In this document: positions 9,238 to 18,333 of the stretch, piece by piece | How the letters are laid out: each line of letters starts with the position of its first letter | Numbering within the stretch: position 1 is the stretch's first letter | Assembly: GCF_000406945.1 (NCBI RefSeq) | Contig: NZ_KE136354.1 | Span: 2,738,660-2,802,659 of the forward strand | DNA: 64,000 bases | Direction: 5' to 3' | DNA from: Enterococcus dispar ATCC 51266 | Lineage (GTDB): Bacteria; Bacillota; Bacilli; Lactobacillales; Enterococcaceae | Position numbers and translations under genes: made by a program | The notes under the pieces: model-generated | Database searches by the model: none | What the model was told of the DNA's origin: nothing | Seen by the model: the letters and a program-made list of their open reading frames with translations, nothing else

Positions 9238-9768
9238 ATGGCAAGACCAAAAACAAAAGAAGCGTTACTTCAAGCAGGAAATGATACTTATCTTAATATG
9301 ATGGAATTATTAGACACACTGCCACAGGAAAGTTTAACGCAAAATTTCACCTTTGACGTTGAAAAGGAAAAGCAAGCACATTGGCAGCGGGATAAAAATT
9401 TACGGGATGTTTTCGTGCATCTGTATGAATGGCACAAGCTGCTGTTAGATTGGGTAGCGGCCAATCAAAATGGAAAAGCAAAGCAGTTTTTAAAAGCTGG
9501 CTATAATTGGAAAACTTATGGGAAAATGAATGAGGAATTTTTTTTAAAACATCAAAATACCAGTTATGAAGAGGCGTTGCAACTTATAGCTAAAACGCAT
9601 TACGAAGTTATGGATTTGGCTAAGACATTTTCTAATGAAGAATTATTTGAAAAAGGAGTATTTCCGTGGGTGGGAGGAAGTACCTTAGGAAGCTATTTTG
9701 TTTCTGCAACAGCGAGTCACTATGAATGGGCAATGAAAAAAATCAAACGATTCAAAAAGAGTTTGTAG
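9238..9768 (+). CDS. ClbS/DfsB-family four-helix protein
   Basis: The 176-residue protein resembles the ClbS/DfsB (DUF1706) family of DinB-like four-helix bundles: an N-terminal MARPKTKEALL start, a central HLYEWHKLLLDW helix, and a late SHYEWAMKKIKR helix. ClbS itself is a cyclopropane hydrolase protecting against colibactin, but most members have no known substrate, and no such role should be assumed here. TTAGGGAGGA lies upstream of the ATG. The upstream 300 bases contain two copies of AAGTGGTAGG (9123-9132 and 9198-9207). Confidence 0.75.
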   Translation: MARPKTKEALLQAGNDTYLNMMELLDTLPQESLTQNFTFDVEKEKQAHWQRDKNLRDVFVHLYEWHKLLLDWVAANQNGKAKQFLKAGYNWKTYGKMNEEFFLKHQNTSYEEALQLIAKTHYEVMDLAKTFSNEELFEKGVFPWVGGSTLGSYFVSATASHYEWAMKKIKRFKKSL

Positions 9769-9879
9769 CTCCGTAGTAAAAAAGTCTGTCTACCCAAGTA
9801 TGTTTTAATCTTATGCGTAAGAGTAACCAAATTTTGAAAACAAATATAAAAGAATATTCAGAAAATTTAGAATAAACTG

Positions 9880-9908
9880 TTGACATCATTTTCACGAAGC
9901 TTTATGAT
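9880..9908 (+). promoter_or_regulatory. Promoter of the leu operon
   Basis: TTGACA at 9880-9885 and TATGAT at 9903-9908 are separated by 17 bases, a near-ideal sigma-A promoter. Transcription would start near 9915 and run into the leucine leader peptide. Confidence 0.85.
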
Positions 9909-9936
9909 ATTTGTAACAAACAAGCAGGTGATGAAA

Positions 9937-9975
9937 ATGACAACTTCGACATTCATGATGAATTTATTATTATAG
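9937..9975 (+). CDS. leuL: Leucine leader peptide (attenuation)
   Basis: A 12-codon frame, MTTSTFMMNLLL, ends with three consecutive TTA leucine codons directly before TAG. AGGTG at 9926-9930 is placed well for the ATG at 9937; an alternative ATG at 9931 touches the binding site. A hairpin and then a terminator follow. This is the layout of a ribosome-mediated attenuator: with too little charged leucyl-tRNA the ribosome would stall on the Leu codons. The peptide is too short to be a protein on its own. Confidence 0.85.
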   Translation: MTTSTFMMNLLL

Positions 9976-9977
9976 CC

Positions 9978-10052
9978 TAGGACTCTTTTGGTAATTTAAG
10001 AGTCCTATTCGCATTGCATTAACGGTTAAAACCTTAATGGAATGCTTTTTTT
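9978..10052 (+). terminator. Leucine attenuator: leader hairpin plus terminator
   Basis: Directly after the leader stop, TAGGACTCTT (9978-9987) pairs with AAGAGTCCTA (9998-10007). It is followed by a terminator stem, GCATTGCATTAA with TTAATGGAATGC (10011-10045), and a run of seven T (10046-10052). The terminator lies between the leader and leuA, so readthrough must be controlled. I could not see an unambiguous antiterminator pairing by eye. Confidence 0.82.
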
Positions 10053-10116
10053 ATAAATTTTTTTGGAGATAAAAGCTGTTGCACATTGCAAATTACTGCA
10101 TCAAGGAGGGAATTAC

Positions 10117-11643
10117 ATGCGCGAGATTCAATTTTTTGACACAACGCTACGGGATGGCGAACAAACTCCCGGTGTTAATTTTAATACGAAAGAAAAGGTG
10201 CAGATTGCCTTACAGTTAGAAAAATGGGGTATTGATACAATTGAAGCGGGCTTTCCGATTGCTTCTGAGGGAGATTTTGAGGCTGTAACAGCAATTGCCA
10301 AAGCGGCAACTACTATGACGGTAGCTGGCTTAGCGCGGTGCCAGAAAAAAGATATTGATCGTGCTTATGAAGCGTTGCAACATGCTAAGTTTCCTCAAAT
10401 TCATGTCTTTTTGGCAACGAGTGATGTGCATATGCAATACAAATTAAAAATGACAGAAGATCAAGTCTTAGCAGCGATTTGGGAACATGTGAGTTATGCA
10501 AAAGAAAAATTCGCCAAGGTTCAATTTTCACCTGAAGATGCTACTCGTACCAACAAAGAATTTTTATTAAAAGCTGTTCAAACGGCAATTGATGCGGGTG
10601 CCACAATTATCAATATTCCCGACACAGTCGGTTATTCCAATCCGAATGAATATGGTGCTTTGTTCAAATATTTATTGGCAAATATCAAAAGTGAAGAAGA
10701 AATTATTTTTTCTTCCCATTGTCATGATGATTTAGGTATGGCCACAGCCAACGCATTGGCTGCAATTGAAAATGGTGCCAATCGAATCGAGGGTACAATA
10801 AATGGCATTGGTGAACGCGCGGGAAATACGGCTTTAGAGGAAGTAGCCGTAGCACTGCATATTCGCCGTGATTTCTATCAATGTGAAAATAAAATTCAAC
10901 TTAAAGAAACAAAACGAACCAGTGATTTAATCGCCCGTCTTTCAGGAATTTCTATTCCACGTAATAAGGCGATTATTGGCGGCAATGCCTATGCCCACGA
11001 GTCAGGAATTCATCAAGATGGTGTTTTAAAAAATCCAGAAACATATGAAATTATTACGCCACAATTAGTGGGTGTGAACACGAACTCCTTGCCACTGGGA
11101 AAACTTTCTGGCCGTCACGCTTTTGTAACCAAAATGGAGGAATTGGGCTACAGCTTAGCAGAAGCAGAAGTCAAACCACTTTTTAAACGTTTCAAAAATT
11201 TGGCAGATAAGAAAAAGCAAATTACTGACGCGGATCTCCTGGCTTTGGTAGCCGATCAAGTACGCCAAGGAGAAACAAGTCTTCACTTAGCTGGTGTGCA
11301 GTTACAGTATGTTTCTAATGGTCATCAAGGCGCGATTGTTTCGGTTCGTGACAAAAAAGGAGAAATCAAAATGGCTTCTGCGATTGGTTCTGGCAGTATT
11401 CAAGCAATCTACAATTCAATCGATCAGATTTTTGAACAACAGCCAGTTTTGATCAGCTATGAAATCACCGCTTTAACTGCTGGCGAAGATGCACAAGCAC
11501 AAGTGCAGGTGATTTTAGAATGTCCCCAGACAAAAAAACGGATTAACGGAATTGGCATTGATTTTGATGTCTTAGAAGCTTCGGCAAAAGCCTATGTTCA
11601 AGCCAGTGGTAACCTAAAAAATCTTTTCTCAGAAGATAAATAA
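10117..11643 (+). CDS. leuA: 2-isopropylmalate synthase
   Basis: The 508-residue enzyme should condense acetyl-CoA with 2-ketoisovalerate, the first step of leucine synthesis. [12 protein letters not shown] (8-19) is the signature of this TIM-barrel family; [13 protein letters not shown] carries the metal-binding histidines. The C-terminal third (about 390-508) is the LeuA regulatory domain that usually binds leucine for feedback control. AAGGAGGG at 10103-10110 supports the ATG at 10117. It is the first enzyme gene behind the attenuator and is 20 bases from leuB. Confidence 0.95.
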   Translation: MREIQFFDTTLRDGEQTPGVNFNTKEKVQIALQLEKWGIDTIEAGFPIASEGDFEAVTAIAKAATTMTVAGLARCQKKDIDRAYEALQHAKFPQIHVFLATSDVHMQYKLKMTEDQVLAAIWEHVSYAKEKFAKVQFSPEDATRTNKEFLLKAVQTAIDAGATIINIPDTVGYSNPNEYGALFKYLLANIKSEEEIIFSSHCHDDLGMATANALAAIENGANRIEGTINGIGERAGNTALEEVAVALHIRRDFYQCENKIQLKETKRTSDLIARLSGISIPRNKAIIGGNAYAHESGIHQDGVLKNPETYEIITPQLVGVNTNSLPLGKLSGRHAFVTKMEELGYSLAEAEVKPLFKRFKNLADKKKQITDADLLALVADQVRQGETSLHLAGVQLQYVSNGHQGAIVSVRDKKGEIKMASAIGSGSIQAIYNSIDQIFEQQPVLISYEITALTAGEDAQAQVQVILECPQTKKRINGIGIDFDVLEASAKAYVQASGNLKNLFSEDK

Positions 11644-11663
11644 TAAAGGTGAGGGGAATCGTG

Positions 11664-12716
11664 ATGAAAAAAATTACAGTTTTAGCCGGGGATGGAATTG
11701 GACCGGAAATTATGAATAGTGCCATTGCTGTGTTACAGGCAGCTGCACCCAAGTATGGTCAGGAATTTCAATTTGATGAACAACCTTTTGGCGGTGCTGG
11801 AATTGAAGTCAGTGGTAAAGGATTGCCGCAAAAAACATTAGTTGCCTGTCAAAATGCGGATGCAATTTTATTAGGGGCTATTGGTGGTATTGCAGGTTCA
11901 CCTTGGGAAAAAGCCGAACAAACGCCTGAACAAGGACTGTTAGCTTTACGAAAAGCGTTAAATCTCTTTGCCAATATTCGGCCAATCAGTGTGCCAGATG
12001 CACTGCTACCCTTATCTCCCATTAAAGAAGCAATCGTAAAAGGGACAGATTTTATCGTGGTGAGGGAATTAACCAGTGGCATTTATTTTGGTGAACCAAG
12101 AGAGTTACAAGAACAAGCAGCTTTTGATACCTGCCGTTACACGCAAAAAGAAATTGCGCGAATTGCCCATAAAGCTTTTCAAATTGCACAAACTCGTAAT
12201 AAAAAAGTAACGTCGGTGGATAAAGCCAATGTATTGGCTACAAGTAAATTATGGCGCAAAGTTGTGACGCAAGTAGCCAAACAATACCCTGATTGTACAT
12301 TGGAACATCAGCTGGTTGATTCCTGTGCGATGCGTATCGTGCAACAGCCCACAGAATTTGATGTGATTGTCACAGAAAATTTATTTGGTGATATTTTAAG
12401 CGATGAAGCCTCTGTTTTACCGGGAACATTAGGTGTTTTGCCAAGTGCTAGTCATAGTGAAAACGGTGTGTCATTATATGAACCCATTCACGGTTCAGCC
12501 CCAGATATTGCCGGAAAAAATATTGCCAATCCTGCTTCAATGATTTTATCAGCGGCTTTAATGTTACGACAAAGTTTTAGTGAAGAAAAAATGGCGCAAG
12601 CAATTGAAACAGCCGTTTTTGCGGTTATGGATGAAGGTGTCATTACGGCTGATTTAGGCGGTAGTGCAAAGACGACGGAATTTACAACAGCTGTCATAAA
12701 TAAAATTCAAGCATAA
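11664..12716 (+). CDS. leuB: 3-isopropylmalate dehydrogenase
   Basis: The 350-residue NAD+-dependent beta-decarboxylating dehydrogenase should convert 3-isopropylmalate to 2-ketoisocaproate. LAGDGIGPEI at the N-terminus, RELTSGIYFGEPRE, the DKANVLATSKLWR helix and the metal-site NLFGDILSDEASVLPG are clear. GGTGAGGGG at 11648-11656 supports the ATG at 11664. It lies between leuA and leuC in one transcript. Confidence 0.95.
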   Translation: MKKITVLAGDGIGPEIMNSAIAVLQAAAPKYGQEFQFDEQPFGGAGIEVSGKGLPQKTLVACQNADAILLGAIGGIAGSPWEKAEQTPEQGLLALRKALNLFANIRPISVPDALLPLSPIKEAIVKGTDFIVVRELTSGIYFGEPRELQEQAAFDTCRYTQKEIARIAHKAFQIAQTRNKKVTSVDKANVLATSKLWRKVVTQVAKQYPDCTLEHQLVDSCAMRIVQQPTEFDVIVTENLFGDILSDEASVLPGTLGVLPSASHSENGVSLYEPIHGSAPDIAGKNIANPASMILSAALMLRQSFSEEKMAQAIETAVFAVMDEGVITADLGGSAKTTEFTTAVINKIQA

Positions 12717-12771
12717 ACAGTTTATGGATTAAAGGAAGAAAAACATATGTGCATAAGAGGGGAGTAAAAAG

Positions 12772-14157
12772 ATGGGAAAAACACTTTTTGATAAGATTTG
12801 GGAACGTCACGTCATTAAAGGAGAAGCAGGAGGCGCCCAATTATTATATGTAGATCTGCAGCTAATCCATGAAGTTACTTCACCGCAAGCTTTTGAAGGC
12901 TTGCGACAAGCTAAGCGTAAAGTTCGCTGTCCCAAGCGAGTTTTTGCCACGATGGATCATAATGTCCCAACGGTGGATATTCATAATATCACGGACTTGA
13001 TTGCAAAAAAGCAAATCGATACCTTACGCCAAAATTGTCAGGAATTTGGGATTGAGCTTTGTGATAATGGTTCAGAAAATCAAGGAATTGTTCACATGGT
13101 AGGACCAGAGATGGGGTTGACACAACCAGGTAAAGTCATTGTTTGTGGCGATTCCCACACGGCTACTCATGGTGCTTTTGGCGCAATTGCCTTTGGGATT
13201 GGCACAAGTGAGGTGGAACATGTTTTTGCAACGCAAACAATTTGGCAGAAAAAACCAAAACGCATGGGTATTAAAGTAACAGGGAAATTACAACCAGGAG
13301 TTTATGCTAAAGATATTATTTTAGCTTTGATTGCTAAATACGGTACGGATTTTGGTGTTGGCTATGCGGCAGAGTTTTTCGGAGATACAATTACGAATTT
13401 ATCAATGGAAGAGCGGATGACTATTTGTAATATGGCAATTGAAGGTGGTGCTAAAATGGGGATGATGGCCCCAGATCAAAAGACATTTGATTATGTTGCA
13501 AAACGTAAATATGCACCTAGAAATATGGACGCAGCTATAGCCGATTGGCAGACGCTTTATACAGATGAAGATGCCCAATTTGATACGTTATTAGAATTGG
13601 ATGCCAAAAATTTAGCACCTTATATTACCTGGGGGACAAATCCGGAGATGGGGGTTTCTTTTGAAGAGAACTTTCCTGCAATCAAAGATCATAATGATGC
13701 ATTAGCTTATGAATATATGGATTTAAAGCCTGGTCAAACACCCAATGATATTCCAATTGAATATGTTTTTATTGGTTCTTGTACTAACGGCCGACTTTCA
13801 GATTTACAAGAAGCCGCTAAAATTATTGCAGGCAAAAAAATTAAAGTCGGTGTCACAGGCATTGTTGTACCAGGTTCACGACCAGTAAAAAAGGCCGCTG
13901 AAAAGTTAGGGCTAGATGAAGTTTTCAAAGCTGCAGGATTTGAATGGCGAGAACCCGGCTGTTCCATGTGTTTGGGGATGAATCCAGATAAAGTTCCTGA
14001 GTTTGTCCACTGTGCCTCTACTTCTAATCGCAACTTTGTGGGCCGTCAAGGGAAAAATTCCCGCACGCATCTATGTAGTCCGGCTATGGCGGCTGCCGCT
14101 GCGCTAAATGGAACTTTTGTCGATGTACGAAAAATCGTGAAAGGAGCTGCATGTTAA
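12772..14157 (+). CDS. leuC: 3-isopropylmalate dehydratase, large subunit
   Basis: The 461-residue aconitase-family subunit works with LeuD to isomerise 2- to 3-isopropylmalate. It carries the cysteines for a [4Fe-4S] cluster: FIGSCTNGR near residue 334 and [12 protein letters not shown] near residue 394. The N-terminal [10 protein letters not shown] start is typical. GAGGGGAG lies before the ATG. Its end overlaps the leuD start by a few bases. Confidence 0.95.
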   Translation: MGKTLFDKIWERHVIKGEAGGAQLLYVDLQLIHEVTSPQAFEGLRQAKRKVRCPKRVFATMDHNVPTVDIHNITDLIAKKQIDTLRQNCQEFGIELCDNGSENQGIVHMVGPEMGLTQPGKVIVCGDSHTATHGAFGAIAFGIGTSEVEHVFATQTIWQKKPKRMGIKVTGKLQPGVYAKDIILALIAKYGTDFGVGYAAEFFGDTITNLSMEERMTICNMAIEGGAKMGMMAPDQKTFDYVAKRKYAPRNMDAAIADWQTLYTDEDAQFDTLLELDAKNLAPYITWGTNPEMGVSFEENFPAIKDHNDALAYEYMDLKPGQTPNDIPIEYVFIGSCTNGRLSDLQEAAKIIAGKKIKVGVTGIVVPGSRPVKKAAEKLGLDEVFKAAGFEWREPGCSMCLGMNPDKVPEFVHCASTSNRNFVGRQGKNSRTHLCSPAMAAAAALNGTFVDVRKIVKGAAC

Positions 14158-14747
14158 TGGAGGCATTTAAAGTCTATACGGGAATGACAGTTCCTTTTAT
14201 GAATGATAACGTGGATACCGACCAAATTATTCCAAAAACGTATTTGAAACGTGTAGATAAAAAAGGTTTTGGTGAATTTCTTTTTGATGATTGGCGCTAT
14301 TTGTCAGATCGTAGGCCCAATCCTGAATTTGTGTTAAACTTTCCAGAGTATCAAAAGGCTACGATTTTAGTTTCAGGCGATAATTTTGGTTCTGGTTCTT
14401 CGCGAGAACACGCGGCTTGGGCTTTAATGGATTATGGCTTTAAAGCAGTTATTGCTGGCAGTTTTAGTGACATTTTTTATATGAATGCGACTAAAAATGG
14501 CCTGTTGCCGATTGCTTTAGACAAAGTAGCACGAGAAAAATTAGCAGCTGTATCACCGACCGCTAAAATTACGATCGATTTACCAAACCAAGTTGTCAAA
14601 ACAAAAGAGGATACATTTTCATTTGCTATTGATGAAACGTGGAAAAATAAATTGGTGAATGGCTTAGATGAAATTGGGATTACCTTGCAAGCAGAAGAAT
14701 TGATTAGCCAATATGAAAATGAAGGTGTACCCATCTATTGGCGTTAA
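14151..14747 (+). CDS. leuD: 3-isopropylmalate dehydratase, small subunit
   Basis: The 198-residue swivel-domain subunit completes the LeuCD isomerase. [17 protein letters not shown] and the [14 protein letters not shown] loop are family signatures. ATG at 14151 overlaps the leuC stop; ATG at 14157 is also possible and is better spaced from AAAGGAG at 14140-14146, which would make the protein two residues shorter. It is the last gene of the leu operon. Confidence 0.94.
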   Translation: MLMEAFKVYTGMTVPFMNDNVDTDQIIPKTYLKRVDKKGFGEFLFDDWRYLSDRRPNPEFVLNFPEYQKATILVSGDNFGSGSSREHAAWALMDYGFKAVIAGSFSDIFYMNATKNGLLPIALDKVAREKLAAVSPTAKITIDLPNQVVKTKEDTFSFAIDETWKNKLVNGLDEIGITLQAEELISQYENEGVPIYWR

Positions 14748-14750
14748 ATA

Positions 14751-14856
14751 AAAAAGCTTTCTGTCAGTCTCTGGGATGAAATCACTAAAAAATTAAAGTA
14801 AGAGCTTAATTTTTTAGTGATTTCATCTACAGGTACATTTACAGACGGCTTTTTTT
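14751..14856 (+). terminator. leu operon terminator with a nested 22-bp hairpin
   Basis: An outer stem, AAGC-CTGT with ACAG-GCTT, is followed by a T run near 14850-14856. Inside it sits a perfect 22-base inverted repeat (14775-14796 with 14806-14827) with a 9-base loop. The rest of the gap to ohrR (14857-15059) shows no gene and no clear signal. Confidence 0.75.
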
Positions 14857-15059
14857 GTCTCACTTTATGAATCACTACGGCCATAAGCAGAAATTTTCAA
14901 AAATAAAAAGTCATTCTAGCAAATTTTGTTATATAGCTTGGGACAAAAAGGTTCCTTCAGCTTTTTGAAGCAACTTTCTGCGATATTAAGCCAAACTTTC
15001 AAGAAAATTGAAAAGCAATTATTGAAATTATGTCTTATTGTTTAAAAGAAAAACGAGTT

Positions 15060-15488
15060 TTAAAAAGCCAAGTTTAGTTGATTTAAAAAGTGCATGAGTT
15101 GATGGTAGTCAATTTCGGGATTGCGGCTTTTAATATTTTGATAAACTTTTTTTGAAATATTAGGTAATTGGGATTTAATTTCTCGCCCTTTTTGGGTTAA
15201 ATCAATTTTTAGAATTCGCTCATCTTCAGGAGAACGGCTACGATTTAGTAGTCCTTGATTCTCCATTTTTTTTAAAAGTGGGCTTAAAGTGCCCGAATCT
15301 AGGAATAATTTTTCACCTAAACATTTTACGCTCATATCATCTTCAATCGCCAATAAAGCGATAAAACTTGTATAAGTCAAATCCAATTCTGCTAGAAAAG
15401 GTTTATATAACCGAATTATTTCTTTTGAGGCAACATACAGTTGAAAACATAATTCTTTTGTTAAAAAATCTTCCGCCAATTTTTTCAC
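15060..15488 (-). CDS. ohrR: OhrR, organic-peroxide-sensing MarR-family repressor
   Basis: The 142-residue winged-helix protein closely fits OhrR: a reactive cysteine at C14 in the ELCFQLYVASKE helix, the tyrosine-containing YKPFLAELDLTYTSF segment, and the DSGTLSPLLKKME recognition helix. In the family, organic hydroperoxides oxidise this cysteine and release DNA. A second cysteine is at C56. It is divergent from ohr, with a perfect palindrome between the two genes, so it probably represses both. Confidence 0.92.
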   Translation of the reverse strand: MKKLAEDFLTKELCFQLYVASKEIIRLYKPFLAELDLTYTSFIALLAIEDDMSVKCLGEKLFLDSGTLSPLLKKMENQGLLNRSRSPEDERILKIDLTQKGREIKSQLPNISKKVYQNIKSRNPEIDYHQLMHFLNQLNLAF

Positions 15489-15539
15489 GTCCTTTTAATT
15501 TCTTTTAGTCTAAGCAGAATCTAAATTTTTGTCAAACGC

Positions 15540-15563
15540 AATTAAATTGTATACAATTTAATT
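15540..15563. promoter_or_regulatory. OhrR operator palindrome
   Basis: A perfect 24-base palindrome (AATTAAATTGTA and its mirror) lies between the divergent ohrR and ohr genes. It has the same core as the Bacillus subtilis OhrR operator, TACAATT-AATTGTA type. It would cover the ohr promoter. Confidence 0.88.
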
Positions 15564-15588
15564 TGTAAATAAGAAAGAAGGAATTGAC

Positions 15589-16002
15589 ATGAAAAAAGTT
15601 TATGCAACTAAGATGATTAATACCGGTGGTCGTACAGGAGAAGTTCACTCACCTGATCATGCTTTTACCATGAATATTTTGCCTCCTGGCAGCAAAGAAA
15701 AAGGCGCAACAAATCCCGAACAACTTTTTGCAGCAGGTTACAGTGCTTGTTTTAACAGTGCACTTTCTTATATTAAAGAACAAGCGAGCTTTACCGGTGA
15801 ATCTACGATTGAAGTAACCGTTTCTTTATATAATTTGAGTCAATCGGAATTACCTGACGTGCAATTAGGTGTTGAAATTGCCGGACATATCGACGGTGCG
15901 ACGAATGAAGAAACAATGGAATTATTACAAGAAGCGCATAAAGTTTGCCCGTATTCTCGTGCTACCAAAGGAAATATCGCAGTAACTATTAATGCTTATT
16001 AA
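15589..16002 (+). CDS. ohr: Ohr, organic hydroperoxide reductase
   Basis: The 137-residue OsmC/Ohr-family thiol peroxidase should reduce organic hydroperoxides. The two catalytic cysteines are C54 in SACFNSAL and C120 in KVCPYSRAT, and the N-terminal GGRTGEVHSPD carries the conserved Arg. AGAAGGAATT precedes the ATG. It is followed after 16 bases by a quinone-oxidoreductase gene, likely in the same OhrR-controlled transcript. Confidence 0.95.
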   Translation: MKKVYATKMINTGGRTGEVHSPDHAFTMNILPPGSKEKGATNPEQLFAAGYSACFNSALSYIKEQASFTGESTIEVTVSLYNLSQSELPDVQLGVEIAGHIDGATNEETMELLQEAHKVCPYSRATKGNIAVTINAY

Positions 16003-16018
16003 GTAAGGGGGTAAAAGA

Positions 16019-16960
16019 ATGGAAACTCGTGCAATTGTCATTAATCAGTATGGTGGTAGTGAAGGTTTACAAGAAGAAAATGTGAAGCTGCCCGCTTTAA
16101 AAGAAGATCAAGTTTTAGTTCAAGTTCAAGCGACCTCAATTAATCCAATTGATTGGAAATTGCGGGAAGGTTATTTGCAACAGATGTTTGATTGGGAATT
16201 TCCCATTATTCTTGGCTGGGATGTAGCTGGAATAATTAGCGCAGTTGGTGAAAATGTCACAGACTGGCAAATCGGTGATCGTGTTTTTGCTCGACCGGCG
16301 ACTACGCGTTTTGGAACTTATGCCGATTATGCGATTGTGGATACAAATCTTTTGGCTAAAATACCCGCTAATATTTCCTTTGAAGCTGCTGCTGCCACAC
16401 CTCTGGCGGCTTTGACAGCTTATCAAGGATTATTCAATCATGGTCATTTGCAAAAAGGTGAAAAAGTTTTGATTCATGCTGGTGCCGGTGGTGTCGGAAC
16501 TTATGCAATTCAATTAGCAAAAGCACAAGGAGCTGAGGTATTTACAACTGCTAGCAAAAAAAATCATGAACTGCTTTATCGCCTTGGCGCAGACAAAGTA
16601 ATTGATTATCATGAAGAAAATTTTGCGGAAGCTTTTTCTGATTTAGATTTGGTATTAGATACAATGGGAGGAAAAATTCAAGAAGACAGTGTCCAAGTGC
16701 TCAAAAATGGTGGTCGCTTAGTCACAGTCTTAGGTATCAGTAATCCGGATTTAATGACAGCTAAAAATATTTTTGCACAGGCTATTTGGTTAGAACCAAA
16801 TGGTAAAGAGTTAGCGCAATTAGCCAATAGGATGCAGGCAGGTCAGTTAGAAAGTGTTATTGGTGCGCAATTTCCGCTAACGGCTGCAGGGGTGAAATCA
16901 GCCCATGAATTAAGTGCTACCCATCATGCGGTGGGCAAAATTGTTTTAATCAATAATTAA
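16019..16960 (+). CDS. NADP-dependent quinone-oxidoreductase-like MDR protein
   Basis: The 313-residue medium-chain reductase has the GroES-like N-terminal half with SINPIDWKLREG, a GWDVAGIISAVG segment, and a Rossmann half with HAGAGGVGTYAIQLA near residue 155. The zinc ligands of true alcohol dehydrogenases are missing, which fits zeta-crystallin/quinone-reductase-type enzymes. The ribosome site AAGGGGG lies in the 16-base gap after ohr. Its place behind ohr suggests a role against reactive carbonyls or quinones, but this is inference. Confidence 0.82.
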   Translation: METRAIVINQYGGSEGLQEENVKLPALKEDQVLVQVQATSINPIDWKLREGYLQQMFDWEFPIILGWDVAGIISAVGENVTDWQIGDRVFARPATTRFGTYADYAIVDTNLLAKIPANISFEAAAATPLAALTAYQGLFNHGHLQKGEKVLIHAGAGGVGTYAIQLAKAQGAEVFTTASKKNHELLYRLGADKVIDYHEENFAEAFSDLDLVLDTMGGKIQEDSVQVLKNGGRLVTVLGISNPDLMTAKNIFAQAIWLEPNGKELAQLANRMQAGQLESVIGAQFPLTAAGVKSAHELSATHHAVGKIVLINN

Positions 16961-16987
16961 AAAAATATAGATAAATAAAAGTACAGC

Positions 16988-17057
16988 TTTAAACAACACA
17001 AAAAATACAGCAGAAATTATAGGTATAATTTTTGCTGTATTTTTTGTGTTGTTTAAA
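16988..17057. terminator. Very long bidirectional terminator hairpin
   Basis: Two 33-base arms (16988-17020 and 17025-17057) pair with a single mismatch around a 4-base loop. A runs and T runs within the arms let it end transcription from both sides, between the quinone-reductase gene and the converging regulator. Confidence 0.85.
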
Positions 17058-17081
17058 CTTTTTCTACGCGTAGCTTGAGGC

Positions 17082-18101
17082 TTAGGGGCGATTTTGTTGG
17101 CGCCATTTTAAAGGCGTTTGTCCCTTAATTTTTTTAAAAGAGCGGATAAAATAGCTAGGCTCCAGGTAGCCGAGTTCTTCACTAACATCGCTGATTGATA
17201 AATCAGTATCTTTTAACAACTCTTCGGCCCAATAGATTTTTAGCTTACTGTAAATCTGGCTAAAAGGCTCACCAAATTCTTCTTTCAAAAGACGGCTTAA
17301 ATAACTAGGGCTCAAATTCACCAACTGTGCTAGTGTTGGCAGATCCACATGATTGCTTTTATTAGCGAAGACGGCATCGACAGCTGGTTGCAAAATTTTG
17401 TTTTTAGCTTGATAAATGCCACTGTTGGTATTTAAGCGTTTTTCTAAGACTGATTGGCGAATATCCTCTTGAATAAAGGTCAAATCAACCGGTTCTTCAT
17501 CTTTTATGACAGCTAAATTTGTAGTGCGCTTTGTTAGACGAAGTGTTTGTTGATAGGCTTTGATTAAGTAATCTTTTTTGATGGCTTCGGTGACAATATA
17601 TTCACTTAATTGTTCTAACATATTGGCTGCATGATTTAAATCGGCCATACTAAAACGCGGATAGGCGTTAATTAAATCCTGATGTTCAGCTTTAAAGGCG
17701 GCGACATCAGCGCGGGTATCCAAGTTTAAAATCTGTTCTAATTCTTCTTGTTGTTCGTCTAATAAAATTTCCCCTGCCATAATAGCACCGACGTAATTAT
17801 TGTCCACCAGAATAGGAATGGCTAAATCAACAATATTAAAATGACAGCGGTAAATGAAAGGTTCACCGGTGCGCACAGCTTCTAAACCGCCGCGGGCATC
17901 ACATTTTTCACAAAATTGTGCTAATTGTGGGTGGTGACGGGCTAAGTTACAAAAGGGTTTCACTTGGCTGTGCTTTGTAATGGGTTTGCCTTTGTAATCA
18001 ACTAAAATAATTGCTAAGTGGGTAGCGACAGCAATACTTTCTTGTAGGCGCTCCCATTTTTCTAAATCCAAAACTTTTTCAATTTCAAAATGGGTACTCA
18101 T
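17082..18101 (-). CDS. PocR-domain AraC-family regulator of the gld/dha operon
   Basis: The 339-residue protein has an N-terminal PocR-type sensory domain (about 10-170) with a cysteine cluster C51, C64, C67, and a C-terminal AraC helix-turn-helix domain (about 230-335) ending in the family pattern YFIRSFKKIKGQTPLKWR. PocR domains are linked to sensing of small diols such as propanediol or glycerol. It is divergent from gldA-dhaMKLT, so it most likely activates that operon. A 12-base inverted repeat (18126-18179) in the gap is a candidate binding site. Ligand identity is inferred from context only. Confidence 0.85.
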   Translation of the reverse strand: MSTHFEIEKVLDLEKWERLQESIAVATHLAIILVDYKGKPITKHSQVKPFCNLARHHPQLAQFCEKCDARGGLEAVRTGEPFIYRCHFNIVDLAIPILVDNNYVGAIMAGEILLDEQQEELEQILNLDTRADVAAFKAEHQDLINAYPRFSMADLNHAANMLEQLSEYIVTEAIKKDYLIKAYQQTLRLTKRTTNLAVIKDEEPVDLTFIQEDIRQSVLEKRLNTNSGIYQAKNKILQPAVDAVFANKSNHVDLPTLAQLVNLSPSYLSRLLKEEFGEPFSQIYSKLKIYWAEELLKDTDLSISDVSEELGYLEPSYFIRSFKKIKGQTPLKWRQQNRP

Positions 18102-18125
18102 AATTGGGCCCTCCGTAGTTTTATT

Positions 18126-18179
18126 ATAGAACTTTTTGGTTTAATGACAAATAATTGCTATTTCACAAAAAAGTTCTAT
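18126..18179. promoter_or_regulatory. Candidate operator of the PocR/AraC regulator
   Basis: ATAGAACTTTTT (18126-18137) and AAAAAGTTCTAT (18168-18179) are perfect inverted copies whose centres are 42 bases apart, about four helical turns. They lie just upstream of the regulator start and could be bound by an AraC-type dimer. They could also be a structural repeat. Confidence 0.5.
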
Positions 18180-18189
18180 CTAAATTTAT

Positions 18190-18238
18190 AAGAAAGCGCT
18201 ATCAAAGTATCGTGTTAATTGTAATGGAAGCGGTTATT
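18190..18238 (+). promoter_or_regulatory. Two cre-like CcpA sites before gldA
   Basis: AAGAAAGCGCTATCA (18190-18204) and ATGGAAGCGGTTATT (18224-18238) each match the cre consensus WTGNAANCGNWNNCW with one mismatch. Their place upstream of a glycerol operon fits carbon catabolite repression. Confidence 0.55.
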
Positions 18239-18333
18239 ATTGTGGCGTAGAGAAAAAGAGATAGTTAATTTTTACTATCTTTAATTTTCGATTTATAAAA
18301 AATCGACCCACCACAAATGAGGAGGAATTTACT

